A stretch of 64,000 nucleotides of DNA from CAZAPG01 sp964486935. GTDB taxonomy: Bacteria; Chloroflexota; Anaerolineae; 4572-78; J111. Below are positions 7,871 to 14,546 of this stretch, piece after piece. Made by a program: the position numbers and the translations under genes. The stretch spans positions 15,711 to 79,710 of the forward strand of contig CAZAPG010000033.1 of assembly GCA_964486935.1 (NCBI GenBank), read 5' to 3'. A model generated the notes under the pieces. That model had not been told where the DNA came from. It was given only the letters and a program-made list of their open reading frames with translations, and searched no databases. The stretch's first letter is position 1. Each line of letters starts with the position of its first letter.

Positions 7871-8257
7871 ATGGCCTACCCAGGCGGCAAAGGCAACGTT
7901 TACCAAAAAATCATCAACCAGATACCGCCTCACCGGGTTTACATCGAAACCCACGCGGGAGAGGCAGCCGTGGCTCGCCACAAGCGCCCGGCCTGCCAAA
8001 ACATTCTGATCGATCTTGACCCCGATGTAATTACGGCGGCGCGAGCTGCGCTCGCCACAAATGGCGATGGGGACCAGCTGGTAACATCAAAACTGCACGA
8101 TTACGCTCACCTGGGCAATAATTTCAGGGAGCGCGAGCGCATCAAGCGCAAAAAGGCCCGCTGGGTGAAACGCCTCAAAAAAATGCCGCTGCTCGAACGC
8201 CAGGCTATTTTGGCCGCTATCGCCAGCATTTACGATGATACCCATAATTCCTTTTAG
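7871..8257 (+). pseudogene. D12-class adenine DNA methyltransferase, internally deleted
   Basis: 128 residues, against about 270 for the family. The N-terminal YPGGKGNVYQKI, YIETHAGEAAV and ILIDLDPDVI match the AdoMet-binding start of phage D12/Dam-like enzymes. The C-terminal LHDYAHLGNNFRERERIKRK and LERQAILAAI match, from memory of the family, their extreme C-terminus. The catalytic DPPY motif and everything between are absent. The missing part would lie at the ALATNGDG segment, which is encoded by the second copy of an 18-bp repeat. The frame is intact, so a short protein could still be made, but it cannot be an active methyltransferase. The upstream copy of the same repeat suggests repeat-mediated loss. 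Confidence 0.7.
8051..8068. repeat. 18-bp repeat, copy 2, inside the methyltransferase remnant
   Basis: Identical to 7838-7855. It lies where the catalytic centre of the adenine methyltransferase should be. A shorter match (ACAAATGGCGA) occurs near 8483 in the next gene. Confidence 0.8.
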
Positions 8258-8268
8258 TGAGGCAAGAA

Positions 8269-8598
8269 ATGAAAGCACTCTTTGATTTTCTGTCGATATT
8301 TGACTGGATAACACCTACCCTTGGCTTTGTTGAAGATTTCATAAACGACCCAACCCCGCTACAAACCCGCAGCTGGACATTTTTCATTCCTTACGATGAC
8401 GCCCTGAACGCCGGCTGGAACGGGCGCGACATCGAATGGCTGATGAAACAGTACGGCATAAAGACGTGGGGCAGCCAGATTACAAATGGCGACTTTTTCT
8501 TTTGTGTTAGCAGAAACCAGGCTCATTGGGCAGAATATTTGCTGTTGAGAAACGGTATCCCGGTGCAAGAAATTTCGCTGGGCGCGCCTCTTGAGTAG
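8269..8598 (+). CDS. Hypothetical protein at the end of the accessory operon
   Basis: 109 residues from the ATG at 8269, preceded by GAGG at a 6-base spacing; a GTG at 8257 overlapping the previous stop is the alternative. The protein is soluble and rich in aromatic residues (WTFFIPYDD, FFFCVSRNQAHW). The second half reads like a small alpha/beta fold with alternating strands. I recognise no family. It is the last gene before the terminator at 8755, so the operon probably ends here. Confidence 0.55.
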   Translation: MKALFDFLSIFDWITPTLGFVEDFINDPTPLQTRSWTFFIPYDDALNAGWNGRDIEWLMKQYGIKTWGSQITNGDFFFCVSRNQAHWAEYLLLRNGIPVQEISLGAPLE

Positions 8599-8754
8599 AA
8601 CTCCGGGGTCATCGTCATTTTTAAGGTTGCTTCAGCCTTTGCCGCTTCTTACGTAACCCGATGTGCCATTTATGCGCCTCGCTTCTCACATAAGACAACT
8701 TGCGGATACGCCGCAAAAACCGGCCCGGATGCCGGCCATAGTTTGAACAGAAAT

Positions 8755-8773
8755 AGCCCCCGAAAAGGGGGCT
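8755..8773 (+). terminator. Intrinsic terminator of the plus-strand accessory operon
   Basis: AGCCCCC and GGGGGCT form a 7-bp stem with a GAAAA loop, followed by TTCTATTTT. It lies between the end of the plus operon and the small minus-strand gene that follows, so it may serve both directions. Confidence 0.7.
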
Positions 8774-8780
8774 TTCTATT

Positions 8781-8951
8781 TTACCAGATAAACTTCATCA
8801 ACCTGTCTGCCAGGGCTTGAATTGCCAGGCAGAGCGCCTCAAACGCCGGCAAGCGGCCCTCAACCTGCACTAAATGGCCGCGCTGACCATCCTGGGTGGT
8901 AAAGAAAGAAATCGTCACTTTGGCTTCGGGTTTGGTGGTATGGATACGCAT
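8781..8951 (-). CDS. Small hypothetical protein (56 residues)
   Basis: The start is set by an ideal AAGAGGAG ribosome site 5 bases before the ATG at 8951; longer in-frame extensions run into the palindrome array and are unlikely. The protein begins MRIHTTKPEAKVTISF and ends with an amphipathic helix (LCLAIQALADRLMKF). It contains two short strands and no cysteine cluster. It sits alone between the operon terminator and the palindrome array at 9075-9203, so the array could be its operator and the protein a small regulator of the element. That role is inference only. Confidence 0.55.
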   Translation of the reverse strand: MRIHTTKPEAKVTISFFTTQDGQRGHLVQVEGRLPAFEALCLAIQALADRLMKFIW

Positions 8952-9074
8952 TGATTCTCCTCTTGTTGTTTTGGGATTGAATTTGATTTTCGGCCCACCC
9001 AGGCCAGCCTTTCGCGCATCCGCACCATAGTTTACCAAACGCCGGTCTCCCTGGTAGGTCACTCCCGGCCTAAA

Positions 9075-9203
9075 ATTGTACAATATTAGACAATTCCCCG
9101 CCCTTAGACGCGATTGTCTAATAATAGACAATCGCGTAGTACTGAATTGTCTAATAATAGACAATCGCCGTGAAAATTGTCTATTATTAGACAATTTTCA
9201 CGG
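9075..9203. repeat. Array of four ATTGTCTA-N4-TAGACAAT palindromes
   Basis: Sites lie at 9075-9094 (degenerate), 9113-9132, 9146-9165 and 9176-9195. The second extends to perfect 12-bp arms (9109-9136) and the fourth to perfect 16-bp arms (9168-9203). The middle four bases are ATAA in two sites and TTAT in the last, so the last is inverted. Centre spacing is about 30-38 bp. This pattern suits a dimeric repressor or replication/partition initiator binding cooperatively. The region is AT-rich relative to its flanks. Confidence 0.85.
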
Positions 9204-9206
9204 CAA

Positions 9207-9232
9207 AAAAAAAGCCCACTCTGGCTTTTTTT
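9207..9232. terminator. Bidirectional intrinsic terminator
   Basis: AAAAAAAGCC (9207-9216) pairs with GGCTTTTTTT (9223-9232) across a CACTCT loop, giving U-runs on both strands. It insulates the palindrome array from the non-coding region to the right. Confidence 0.75.
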
Positions 9233-9744
9233 AATTCTTTTGGTCAAGGGGATGTAACTTGCTTTCGCGTAGCCAAGGGGTACGCTTGGGTGGGGTGGTC
9301 TGAGAGAAGACGCACTCCCCCCTTGCCGGGGGGGGAGTGCGTCGCCATCGCCAAAGGCCGCGCCCGGTATGGGTCCCGTCAGGCCCTCGCTTCGACTGCC
9401 TACGCGAGCCACGCTCAAAAACAGCGCGGCTCAAGGGGTCAAACGCGCCCAGGTCGTGCTTTACCGCGTTGGGATTGCTCCCAATCCCCCTTACTCCCCT
9501 TTCTCCGGCTCAAGGCCATTGAAACACGGACGGAAGCGCGATAAACAAACGCGCTTAAAAACCTGCGTACCCTCCCGTCTGGGGAACTCCCTCACGCTAC
9601 AGGCAGCGGCAACGTGTGGAGCGTCTGGCGGCGGCCAGCGTTGGGACTCTCTCAGCAAGGGTAACGGGCGGCTGAGTGAGGTCGGTAAGCGCCCAGGTAT
9701 CAGGTATTCGATTGCCACCACGCGCCGCCGCGTATGGTGGGGGT
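9233..9744. other. Non-coding region with several long hairpins (candidate origin)
   Basis: No convincing gene is present; short open frames lack ribosome sites. The strongest structure is at 9309-9343, where GACGCACTCCCCCC pairs with GGGGGGAGTGCGTC. Others are AAGCGCG/CGCGCTT at 9534-9556 and a nested CCACCA...TGGTGG stem at about 9716-9741. Flanked by two palindrome arrays, the region resembles a plasmid-like replication or transfer origin. No DnaA box or nick site could be identified by eye. Confidence 0.5.
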
Positions 9745-9830
9745 GTGACTCGCCGGTCGCAAGTGTGACTCATCGAGCAGTCACAGATGTGACTCTCCGG
9801 CGAGTCACGGGTGTGACTTGGCCAAGTCAC
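9745..9830. repeat. Array of GTGACT/AGTCAC palindromes at about 24-bp spacing
   Basis: Three palindromes lie at 9765-9784, 9789-9808 and 9813-9830, preceded by a half-site at 9745-9750. The last is a perfect 18-bp palindrome, GTGACTTGGCCAAGTCAC. The centres are 24 and 23 bp apart, close to two helical turns plus a few bases, so bound dimers would lie on nearly the same face of the DNA. Spacers differ while half-sites are constant, as expected for a protein-binding array rather than a recent duplication. Confidence 0.85.
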
Positions 9831-9874
9831 GGGAAAGCGTGAAACGTGAGGCGTAGAACGTATTGCGTAAGGTT

Positions 9875-10588
9875 CTATGGCTCACGTCTCAGGCTGTCCT
9901 GGGTTATCGTTGTATTTGGCGGTGCTTCAGCCTCTCTGTTTATGGCGATGAGCGCCGGCAAGTATCGCTGTAGTTGGCGGGGTGATATCGCATCGTCCTT
10001 TTTGACGGTATCAGCTCGCTTTCTAATCAGCGCGATTTGCCACGGAAAGCTGTAGCCGCGCCACAGCAGGCGGCCAGCGTGACCGACCAGGCTCACAAAA
10101 TCCGGGCCGGTAAAGTTTTGCAGATGTTCAGGGTCATTGCCCCAGGCGGCCAGGTGTTTGCCCCGCAATAGGTTTGCCAGCCGAAAGTACGGCTCGTGGG
10201 GTACGCTAACCAGCGCGTAGCGCCGCGAGACACGCAACAATTCCCGCAAGCCTGCCAGGGGGTCGGGCAAGTGTTCCAGCACTTCCAGACACAGCACTAA
10301 ATCAAAGCTGTTATCGGCAAACGGCAGGCGGGTTATATCGCTCTGGTGAAGCGGCGCGGCCAGCCGGTAACGGGCGCAGGTCAAGGCCAGGGGGCAGAGG
10401 TCAACGCCCAGGCTGTGGCCGTTCAATCGCTGCAAGGTGAAGCCTTCGCCGCAACCGGCATCGAGCGCCCGGCCCGGATTGCAAAAACGCACCAGTTCAT
10501 CAATGCGGGTCTCAAAGCGGCGCATCAAGTGTCGCTGGATGGGGTTGTTGCTGAAATGTTTTTGCAGGTTGCCGTAAGTTGTCGCCAT
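9875..10588 (-). CDS. Class I SAM-dependent methyltransferase
   Basis: 237 residues. The AdoMet-binding motif LDAGCGEG is at about residues 42-49, followed by LGVDLCP (motif II acidic residue) and the post-motif FDLVLCLEVLEHLPDP typical of UbiE/Coq5-like enzymes. The substrate is unknown. The gene is the last of a five-gene minus-strand operon that otherwise encodes surface or membrane proteins, so a small-molecule, lipid or glycan methylation role is possible. An imperfect inverted repeat at about 9846-9886 overlaps the 3' end and could help end the transcript. Confidence 0.8.
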   Translation of the reverse strand: MATTYGNLQKHFSNNPIQRHLMRRFETRIDELVRFCNPGRALDAGCGEGFTLQRLNGHSLGVDLCPLALTCARYRLAAPLHQSDITRLPFADNSFDLVLCLEVLEHLPDPLAGLRELLRVSRRYALVSVPHEPYFRLANLLRGKHLAAWGNDPEHLQNFTGPDFVSLVGHAGRLLWRGYSFPWQIALIRKRADTVKKDDAISPRQLQRYLPALIAINREAEAPPNTTITQDSLRREP

Positions 10589-10619
10589 TCTTGCTCCAAA
10601 ATGACTAATTCTAATTGGC

Positions 10620-10781
10620 TCATCTCCGGCGTTTTTTCAGGCGGCGGCGTTTGACCCTGACCGATTTTTGCAGCCTGGTTGGTGGAGAGGCTGCATGTTT
10701 TTTCTGATCAGCTTCTCTAAATTTGGCGCGAGTCACAGGAAAGCGCAGCAGGTTCTTAAAAAATGTTCTTAAATCAACCAT
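10620..10781 (-). CDS. Short basic protein (53 residues)
   Basis: A GGAGG box 6 bases upstream of the ATG at 10781 gives a clear start, 13 bases after the previous gene of the operon ends. The protein starts MVDLRTFFKNLLRFPVTRAK and ends in a run of Lys and Arg (VKRRRLKKRRR). It has no cysteine and no transmembrane segment. Strongly basic tails of this type bind nucleic acid or acidic phospholipids. I recognise no family. The position inside the operon and the strong ribosome site argue that it is real. Confidence 0.6.
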   Translation of the reverse strand: MVDLRTFFKNLLRFPVTRAKFREADQKKHAASPPTRLQKSVRVKRRRLKKRRR

Positions 10782-10794
10782 TGATAACCTCCGG

Positions 10795-11877
10795 TTAAGG
10801 GGTAATTGTCTCTGTTGCAGTTATGGTGGCGGTTGGCTCAAGCGTGGCCGTTTCGGTGGGTGTCGGAGTAATGGTGGGCGTGAGGGTGATGGTCGGTGTC
10901 AGGGTAGCTGTAGCCGTGGGCGTGAAAGTGGCGGTGGCTGTCGGAGTCAGGGTGGGGGTGGCTGTTGGTGGATTGGTTGGGGTAGGGTAGGGGGTGTAGG
11001 TGGGCTGGGCGGTTGAAGTTGGGTAGGGGGTGTAGGTCGGCCAGGGTTCGGGTGTGGGCCATTGTCGTTGGGGGGGCAGATAATAGGTTGGCGTTGGGTA
11101 GGGGGTGTAGGTCGGCCAGGGCGTGATAACCGGCGTGGCGGTCGGAAATTGCGAGGGAGGGGCAATCACCGGGCCGGGCCGGGGGGTCTGGGTGGGGCCG
11201 GCGCTGTATCGCCAGATGTCGGTTTGGGTCAGGGTCGCGGTATCGGTAATGAGCGGCGAGGGGGTGGCGAGTTCGTTGATCCAGGTAAAGGATTGAACCT
11301 GGATGATGGGATACCGGCAGGTTTCCAGCGAGGTAATCACCCCGCGCACTTCGGCCAGTTGCAGGTCGGGATTAATGGAAATAATCATACTCGGCGGCAG
11401 GTGTAGATAGTAGCGCGAGCCGGAAGCATCAAAGCCGATGTTGGTTACGTTGCAGCCGGGTTGTAACGTGAGCGCGCCAACCAGAATACGGTAATTTTCA
11501 GAAACGCCGCTGGCGGGCCGGTTGATAGCGGCTTCAAAGGTGGCCGTCAACTCAAAATTTGGCAGCTCGGCAGGGGGAGGCGTTGGGGAAGGGAGCACAA
11601 GAGTAGCGGTTGGGGCTTCGCTATGTGTAATCCGCTCCAGGGTGGGCGGAAATACGGGCTGGGTTGGGGTTGGCTCATTGGCGCTGGTCTGGCGCACAAA
11701 CAGCCATCCCCCCAGGCAAATCAACGCAATTAAGCCAATTCCTCCGCCCAGGACAGCCAGCAGGGTGAAGTTACTCAAGCCTTTGGCTTCAACGTGGGTT
11801 TCTTCTACCCCTTCTATTTCATCGGAGTTTGGGGCGGCATTAGGGTTGATTTTTACCACATCATACTGTCTAGGCAT
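10795..11877 (-). CDS. Membrane-anchored surface protein with Thr/Pro stalk
   Basis: 360 residues. A cytoplasmic N-terminus of about 35 residues leads to one transmembrane helix (about 36-61, with GGGIGLIALICLGGWLF). An extracellular domain (about 100-220) with two cysteines (GCNV and ETCRYP) follows. The C-terminal 135 residues are a low-complexity stalk with repeats such as WPTYTPYPTPT and then TPTATATFTPT-like units. The anchor is N-terminal, so the stalk points outward. It probably assembles with the two membrane proteins encoded just upstream. Such stalks are common in Chloroflexota surface proteins. The function is unknown. Confidence 0.7.
   Translation of the reverse strand: MPRQYDVVKINPNAAPNSDEIEGVEETHVEAKGLSNFTLLAVLGGGIGLIALICLGGWLFVRQTSANEPTPTQPVFPPTLERITHSEAPTATLVLPSPTPPPAELPNFELTATFEAAINRPASGVSENYRILVGALTLQPGCNVTNIGFDASGSRYYLHLPPSMIISINPDLQLAEVRGVITSLETCRYPIIQVQSFTWINELATPSPLITDTATLTQTDIWRYSAGPTQTPRPGPVIAPPSQFPTATPVITPWPTYTPYPTPTYYLPPQRQWPTPEPWPTYTPYPTSTAQPTYTPYPTPTNPPTATPTLTPTATATFTPTATATLTPTITLTPTITPTPTETATLEPTATITATETITP
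10980..11120. repeat. Imperfect repeats encoding WPTYTPYPTPT-type stalk units
   Basis: A core close to GGGTAGGGGGTGTAGGT occurs at least three times (near 10984, 11021 and 11097). Each copy encodes a YTPYP unit on the minus strand. Slippage between copies could change the stalk length. Confidence 0.7.
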
Positions 11878-11881
11878 TGTT

Positions 11882-12232
11882 CTATAACCAATTGGCGACT
11901 AATTGTTTGACATACATCACAACTGACAAAATCAACTTGACCAGCATCACCGTGAGATAAGCGGCAAGCAACAATTGCAGCGATAGTAAGGCCGGTTCCA
12001 GGTTTTGGCCGTAGCTCAAATATGACCATAAGACCGACACGTCGCCCACGATGGTATTGGCGTAGCTCACCGGGTCGGTGCTAACCAGGCCGGTAGAGCT
12101 AATCACCACCGTTTCGATGGGTTCAAAAACCTGATCGGCGGCGTCAACCAGGCCGGTGTAGGTTGTGCCGGTGACATATTCGGGCATGGTGATGGTGATG
12201 GCAGCAGTAGATTGAATTAAAGGCGCGGACAT
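11882..12232 (-). CDS. Small membrane protein of the surface operon
   Basis: 116 residues. The N-terminal 70 residues are polar, Thr/Val-rich and probably extracytoplasmic. A strong hydrophobic helix lies at about 80-108 (LLAAYLTVMLVKLILSVVMY), followed by a short basic end. It sits 7 bases after the large secreted gene and 4 bases before the stalk-protein gene, so the three are certainly co-transcribed. I recognise no family. A minor structural subunit of a surface or virion complex is one possibility. Confidence 0.6.
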   Translation of the reverse strand: MSAPLIQSTAAITITMPEYVTGTTYTGLVDAADQVFEPIETVVISSTGLVSTDPVSYANTIVGDVSVLWSYLSYGQNLEPALLSLQLLLAAYLTVMLVKLILSVVMYVKQLVANWL

Positions 12233-12239
12233 AAAAACC

Positions 12240-14393
12240 TCACATCAAATCTGAAAATTGGGCAATGGCCCAGCGAATAAAGACAAACCAGAGCAAAGCA
12301 TTGACTAAATAAACCAATACTGAAAAGGGCGTGGATGAGAGCAAATTGCGGGCAAAAGTGTACCCTGCGCCGTAATCCCCCAATTCCAGGGGGTCTACCT
12401 GCGGCGCTGAGTTAATATCTGTGACCAGGCCGGTGATCAGGGTCACGACAAAATCAAAGGCCCACCATAGCGGCCAAAGCAAAGCGGTGATTAGTTCCAC
12501 AATTTTGGTAATCAGCCACATCAAGAAGTAAATCAGGTCAATAAAGGGTTGCAGAATGAACATGAGAAACTCAAACAGCTTCTCGATGAGGAAAACCAGC
12601 AACTCAATCCAGCCCCATTCCTCTGAGGGGGGCGGGGCAATTGTGCCGGAAATATTGACGGTGCTGGTGATATTGGCAGTGATGTTGACCGTTATATCAA
12701 CCGTTGCGCTGATGACCAACGGTTCAGGAGTCCAGGTGGGGCCAGGTGTCCAGGTAGGGCCAGGTGTCCAGGTGGGGGCGGGTGTCCAGGTTGCGCCAAT
12801 TGGAGGGGGTGTCCAATTGGTTGGGGTTGGGGTTGGAGTGGTTGTGGCGGGAGGGGTGGCTGTTGCAGTTTCGGTGGGGGTGGGGGTGTCTGTGGGTGGC
12901 GTTCCGGTAGGAGTTGGGGTGGGGGTAACAGGGCAATCTTCTATCAAAATATCGACAGTGTGTTGACTTTGGTAACTCCAAATTTGATAATCTTGAACAC
13001 AAACGGGATTATCTAAATAGTTGAAATCGTAAGGATTTGAGTGTGAAAAATATGAACCATTTTGAAAATGACCATTCCAAGCCTGGGGAATTTGAGAAGT
13101 ATTCTCTGTCCAATTCTGTAAATTTGACCACGTAATTTGTTTAGAACAACTGGGATCATCACCAAAATCTATACCTAGACGATAATATGGGCCACCCACC
13201 CCATTGTAAAATTCTGAAACAAACTCGCCGCCATTCTCTAAATCCGACAACGTACCCCAAAGTAACGTGGTAACACAAGTAGGTGTTAAAGACAAGCAGA
13301 TGTAATCAATATGAACCCAGCCATTTGTCTGTTCGCTATACCACTCGACGGTCAATTCTCCTGGATCAACAGGAGAAGAGGTTTCAAGGCTAAACTCATA
13401 AGAGCCGGGTTCGGGAACATCTATTAGATCAACATCGCTATCAAGCGCAACCCTGATTTGAAGAGTGGTCGTGATCGGCGCAAGCTCTTCAATGGCCGAC
13501 ACAACTAAGACCCCGGTGTATGTAGAGTTTGGGTTTAACCCTGATAAATCCTGCCGGGCGTAATCACTCGGCCCTAAAATCAAATTTCCGCCTTCGATCC
13601 GGGCCGGTGGGTCAACAGAAGTCACGCTTGTTATGTCCCAATCACCGTTATACGAGAAATCGCTGTTAGTCACCAAAGAACAGAAAGGAAACGGCGTAGG
13701 AGTTGATGTCGGGGTAAGGGTAGGCGTGGGCGTGGGGGATGGCAACGGAGTGGGGGTTTCTGCCAGTGGCTCAAACGCGCTAATGCTTACCTGGTCAATC
13801 AGCAAATTGTCCGGCCACAGCGCAAACACATCAAATCTCAACTGAACCGCTGTGAATTTAGTTGCACCGGAAACATCTGAAAGGTCGTATTCAAACGAAT
13901 AAAACTGCCAGTTCGTAGTGGGGTTGAATATCTCGCCTTGAAAATCGACCACGTAATCCTGATTAGCCAGCCCTATATTGATAACGGCTGAATGGCTTTG
14001 CTGTTGCGGCGGATACGGGAAAACGCGGGCATAAAACGACACCCGAACACGGGAAGCATTTGGAGCAAAATCGTCCAAATACGCAACAGGTGTTATATAT
14101 ACATTGCCGCCTTCCACACCCGCGCCAGGTATCATTCTCCATGAACACCCCTGGTCAGTGAACGTGTTCTGCGTCCAGTTGTGCTCTTTATATTGAGAAG
14201 GGCCACTAGATGGGATAACCGGAGAGAACGCAAACCCAAACGGCGAACTATAATTTAGCATCTGGTTGTCACAAATTGCGCCCCAATCATCCAGACCATT
14301 AACAGCCACAACCCACTGCCCCCCTTGGGCTTGAGCTTTTTCAGAAACCAACAGCACAACCATTAGTAGCAGAGGGAAAAATCGCAGTTTCAT
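12240..14393 (-). CDS. Large secreted protein with membrane-embedded C-terminus
   Basis: 717 residues from the ATG at 14393; a TTG 30 bases further upstream would fall inside the hairpin. A signal peptide (MKLRFFPLLLMVVLLVSEKAQA) is followed by two beta-rich domains of about 170 and 230 residues separated by Thr/Pro linkers. A TWTPGP tandem linker follows, and then a C-terminus (about 580-717) with four or more hydrophobic helices. The arrangement of secreted adhesin-like domains tethered by a C-terminal multi-helix membrane part resembles phage minor coat or surface adhesion proteins. The central part (about 12950-14350) is visibly more AT-rich than the rest, which suggests a mosaic origin. 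No clear ribosome site precedes the ATG. Confidence 0.7.
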   Translation of the reverse strand: MKLRFFPLLLMVVLLVSEKAQAQGGQWVVAVNGLDDWGAICDNQMLNYSSPFGFAFSPVIPSSGPSQYKEHNWTQNTFTDQGCSWRMIPGAGVEGGNVYITPVAYLDDFAPNASRVRVSFYARVFPYPPQQQSHSAVINIGLANQDYVVDFQGEIFNPTTNWQFYSFEYDLSDVSGATKFTAVQLRFDVFALWPDNLLIDQVSISAFEPLAETPTPLPSPTPTPTLTPTSTPTPFPFCSLVTNSDFSYNGDWDITSVTSVDPPARIEGGNLILGPSDYARQDLSGLNPNSTYTGVLVVSAIEELAPITTTLQIRVALDSDVDLIDVPEPGSYEFSLETSSPVDPGELTVEWYSEQTNGWVHIDYICLSLTPTCVTTLLWGTLSDLENGGEFVSEFYNGVGGPYYRLGIDFGDDPSCSKQITWSNLQNWTENTSQIPQAWNGHFQNGSYFSHSNPYDFNYLDNPVCVQDYQIWSYQSQHTVDILIEDCPVTPTPTPTGTPPTDTPTPTETATATPPATTTPTPTPTNWTPPPIGATWTPAPTWTPGPTWTPGPTWTPEPLVISATVDITVNITANITSTVNISGTIAPPPSEEWGWIELLVFLIEKLFEFLMFILQPFIDLIYFLMWLITKIVELITALLWPLWWAFDFVVTLITGLVTDINSAPQVDPLELGDYGAGYTFARNLLSSTPFSVLVYLVNALLWFVFIRWAIAQFSDLM
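12730..12795. repeat. 18-bp tandem repeat encoding TWTPGP units
   Basis: Copies of a unit close to GTCCAGGTGGGGCCAGGT start at 12730, 12748 and 12766, with a partial fourth at 12784. Each copy encodes six residues of the linker. The copy number may vary between strains. Confidence 0.8.
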
Positions 14394-14402
14394 CCGATAA
14401 AT

Positions 14403-14440
14403 AAAAAAAGTACCAGCAGGCAAGAAATTACCTGTGGTAC
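14403..14440 (-). terminator. Intrinsic terminator 10 bases before a start codon
   Basis: On the minus strand GTACCACAGG pairs with CCTGCTGGTAC (one bulge), followed by seven T residues. It could end the lpdA transcript, whose stop is at 14547. It also lies immediately before the ATG at 14393 of the large secreted gene, so any transcript of that operon starting further upstream must read through it. Confidence 0.75.
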
Positions 14441-14491
14441 TTTAAAGAATAAAAAGGGGGATGTTCGATTATGAACTTCGCCCGTAAAGGT

Positions 14492-14541
14492 GGTAATTAG
14501 TAATTGGTAAGTAAGCGTTGTAAAACCAATCACTAATTACC
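14492..14541. repeat. AT-rich dispersed inverted repeat, copy 1
   Basis: GGTAATTAGTAATTGGT (14492-14508) faces ACCAATCACTAATTACC (14525-14541) with one mismatch. Related elements lie at about 40832-40896 and 56378-56414, always between genes. Confidence 0.75.
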
Positions 14542-14546
14542 AATTA

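Noticed and set aside
9075..9203. CRISPR array
   Set aside because: Only four short palindromic units with unequal spacing and no spacers of constant length; no cas genes.
9290..9842. Three overlapping open frames in the non-coding core
   Set aside because: No ribosome sites, and their sequence is dictated by hairpins and palindromes.
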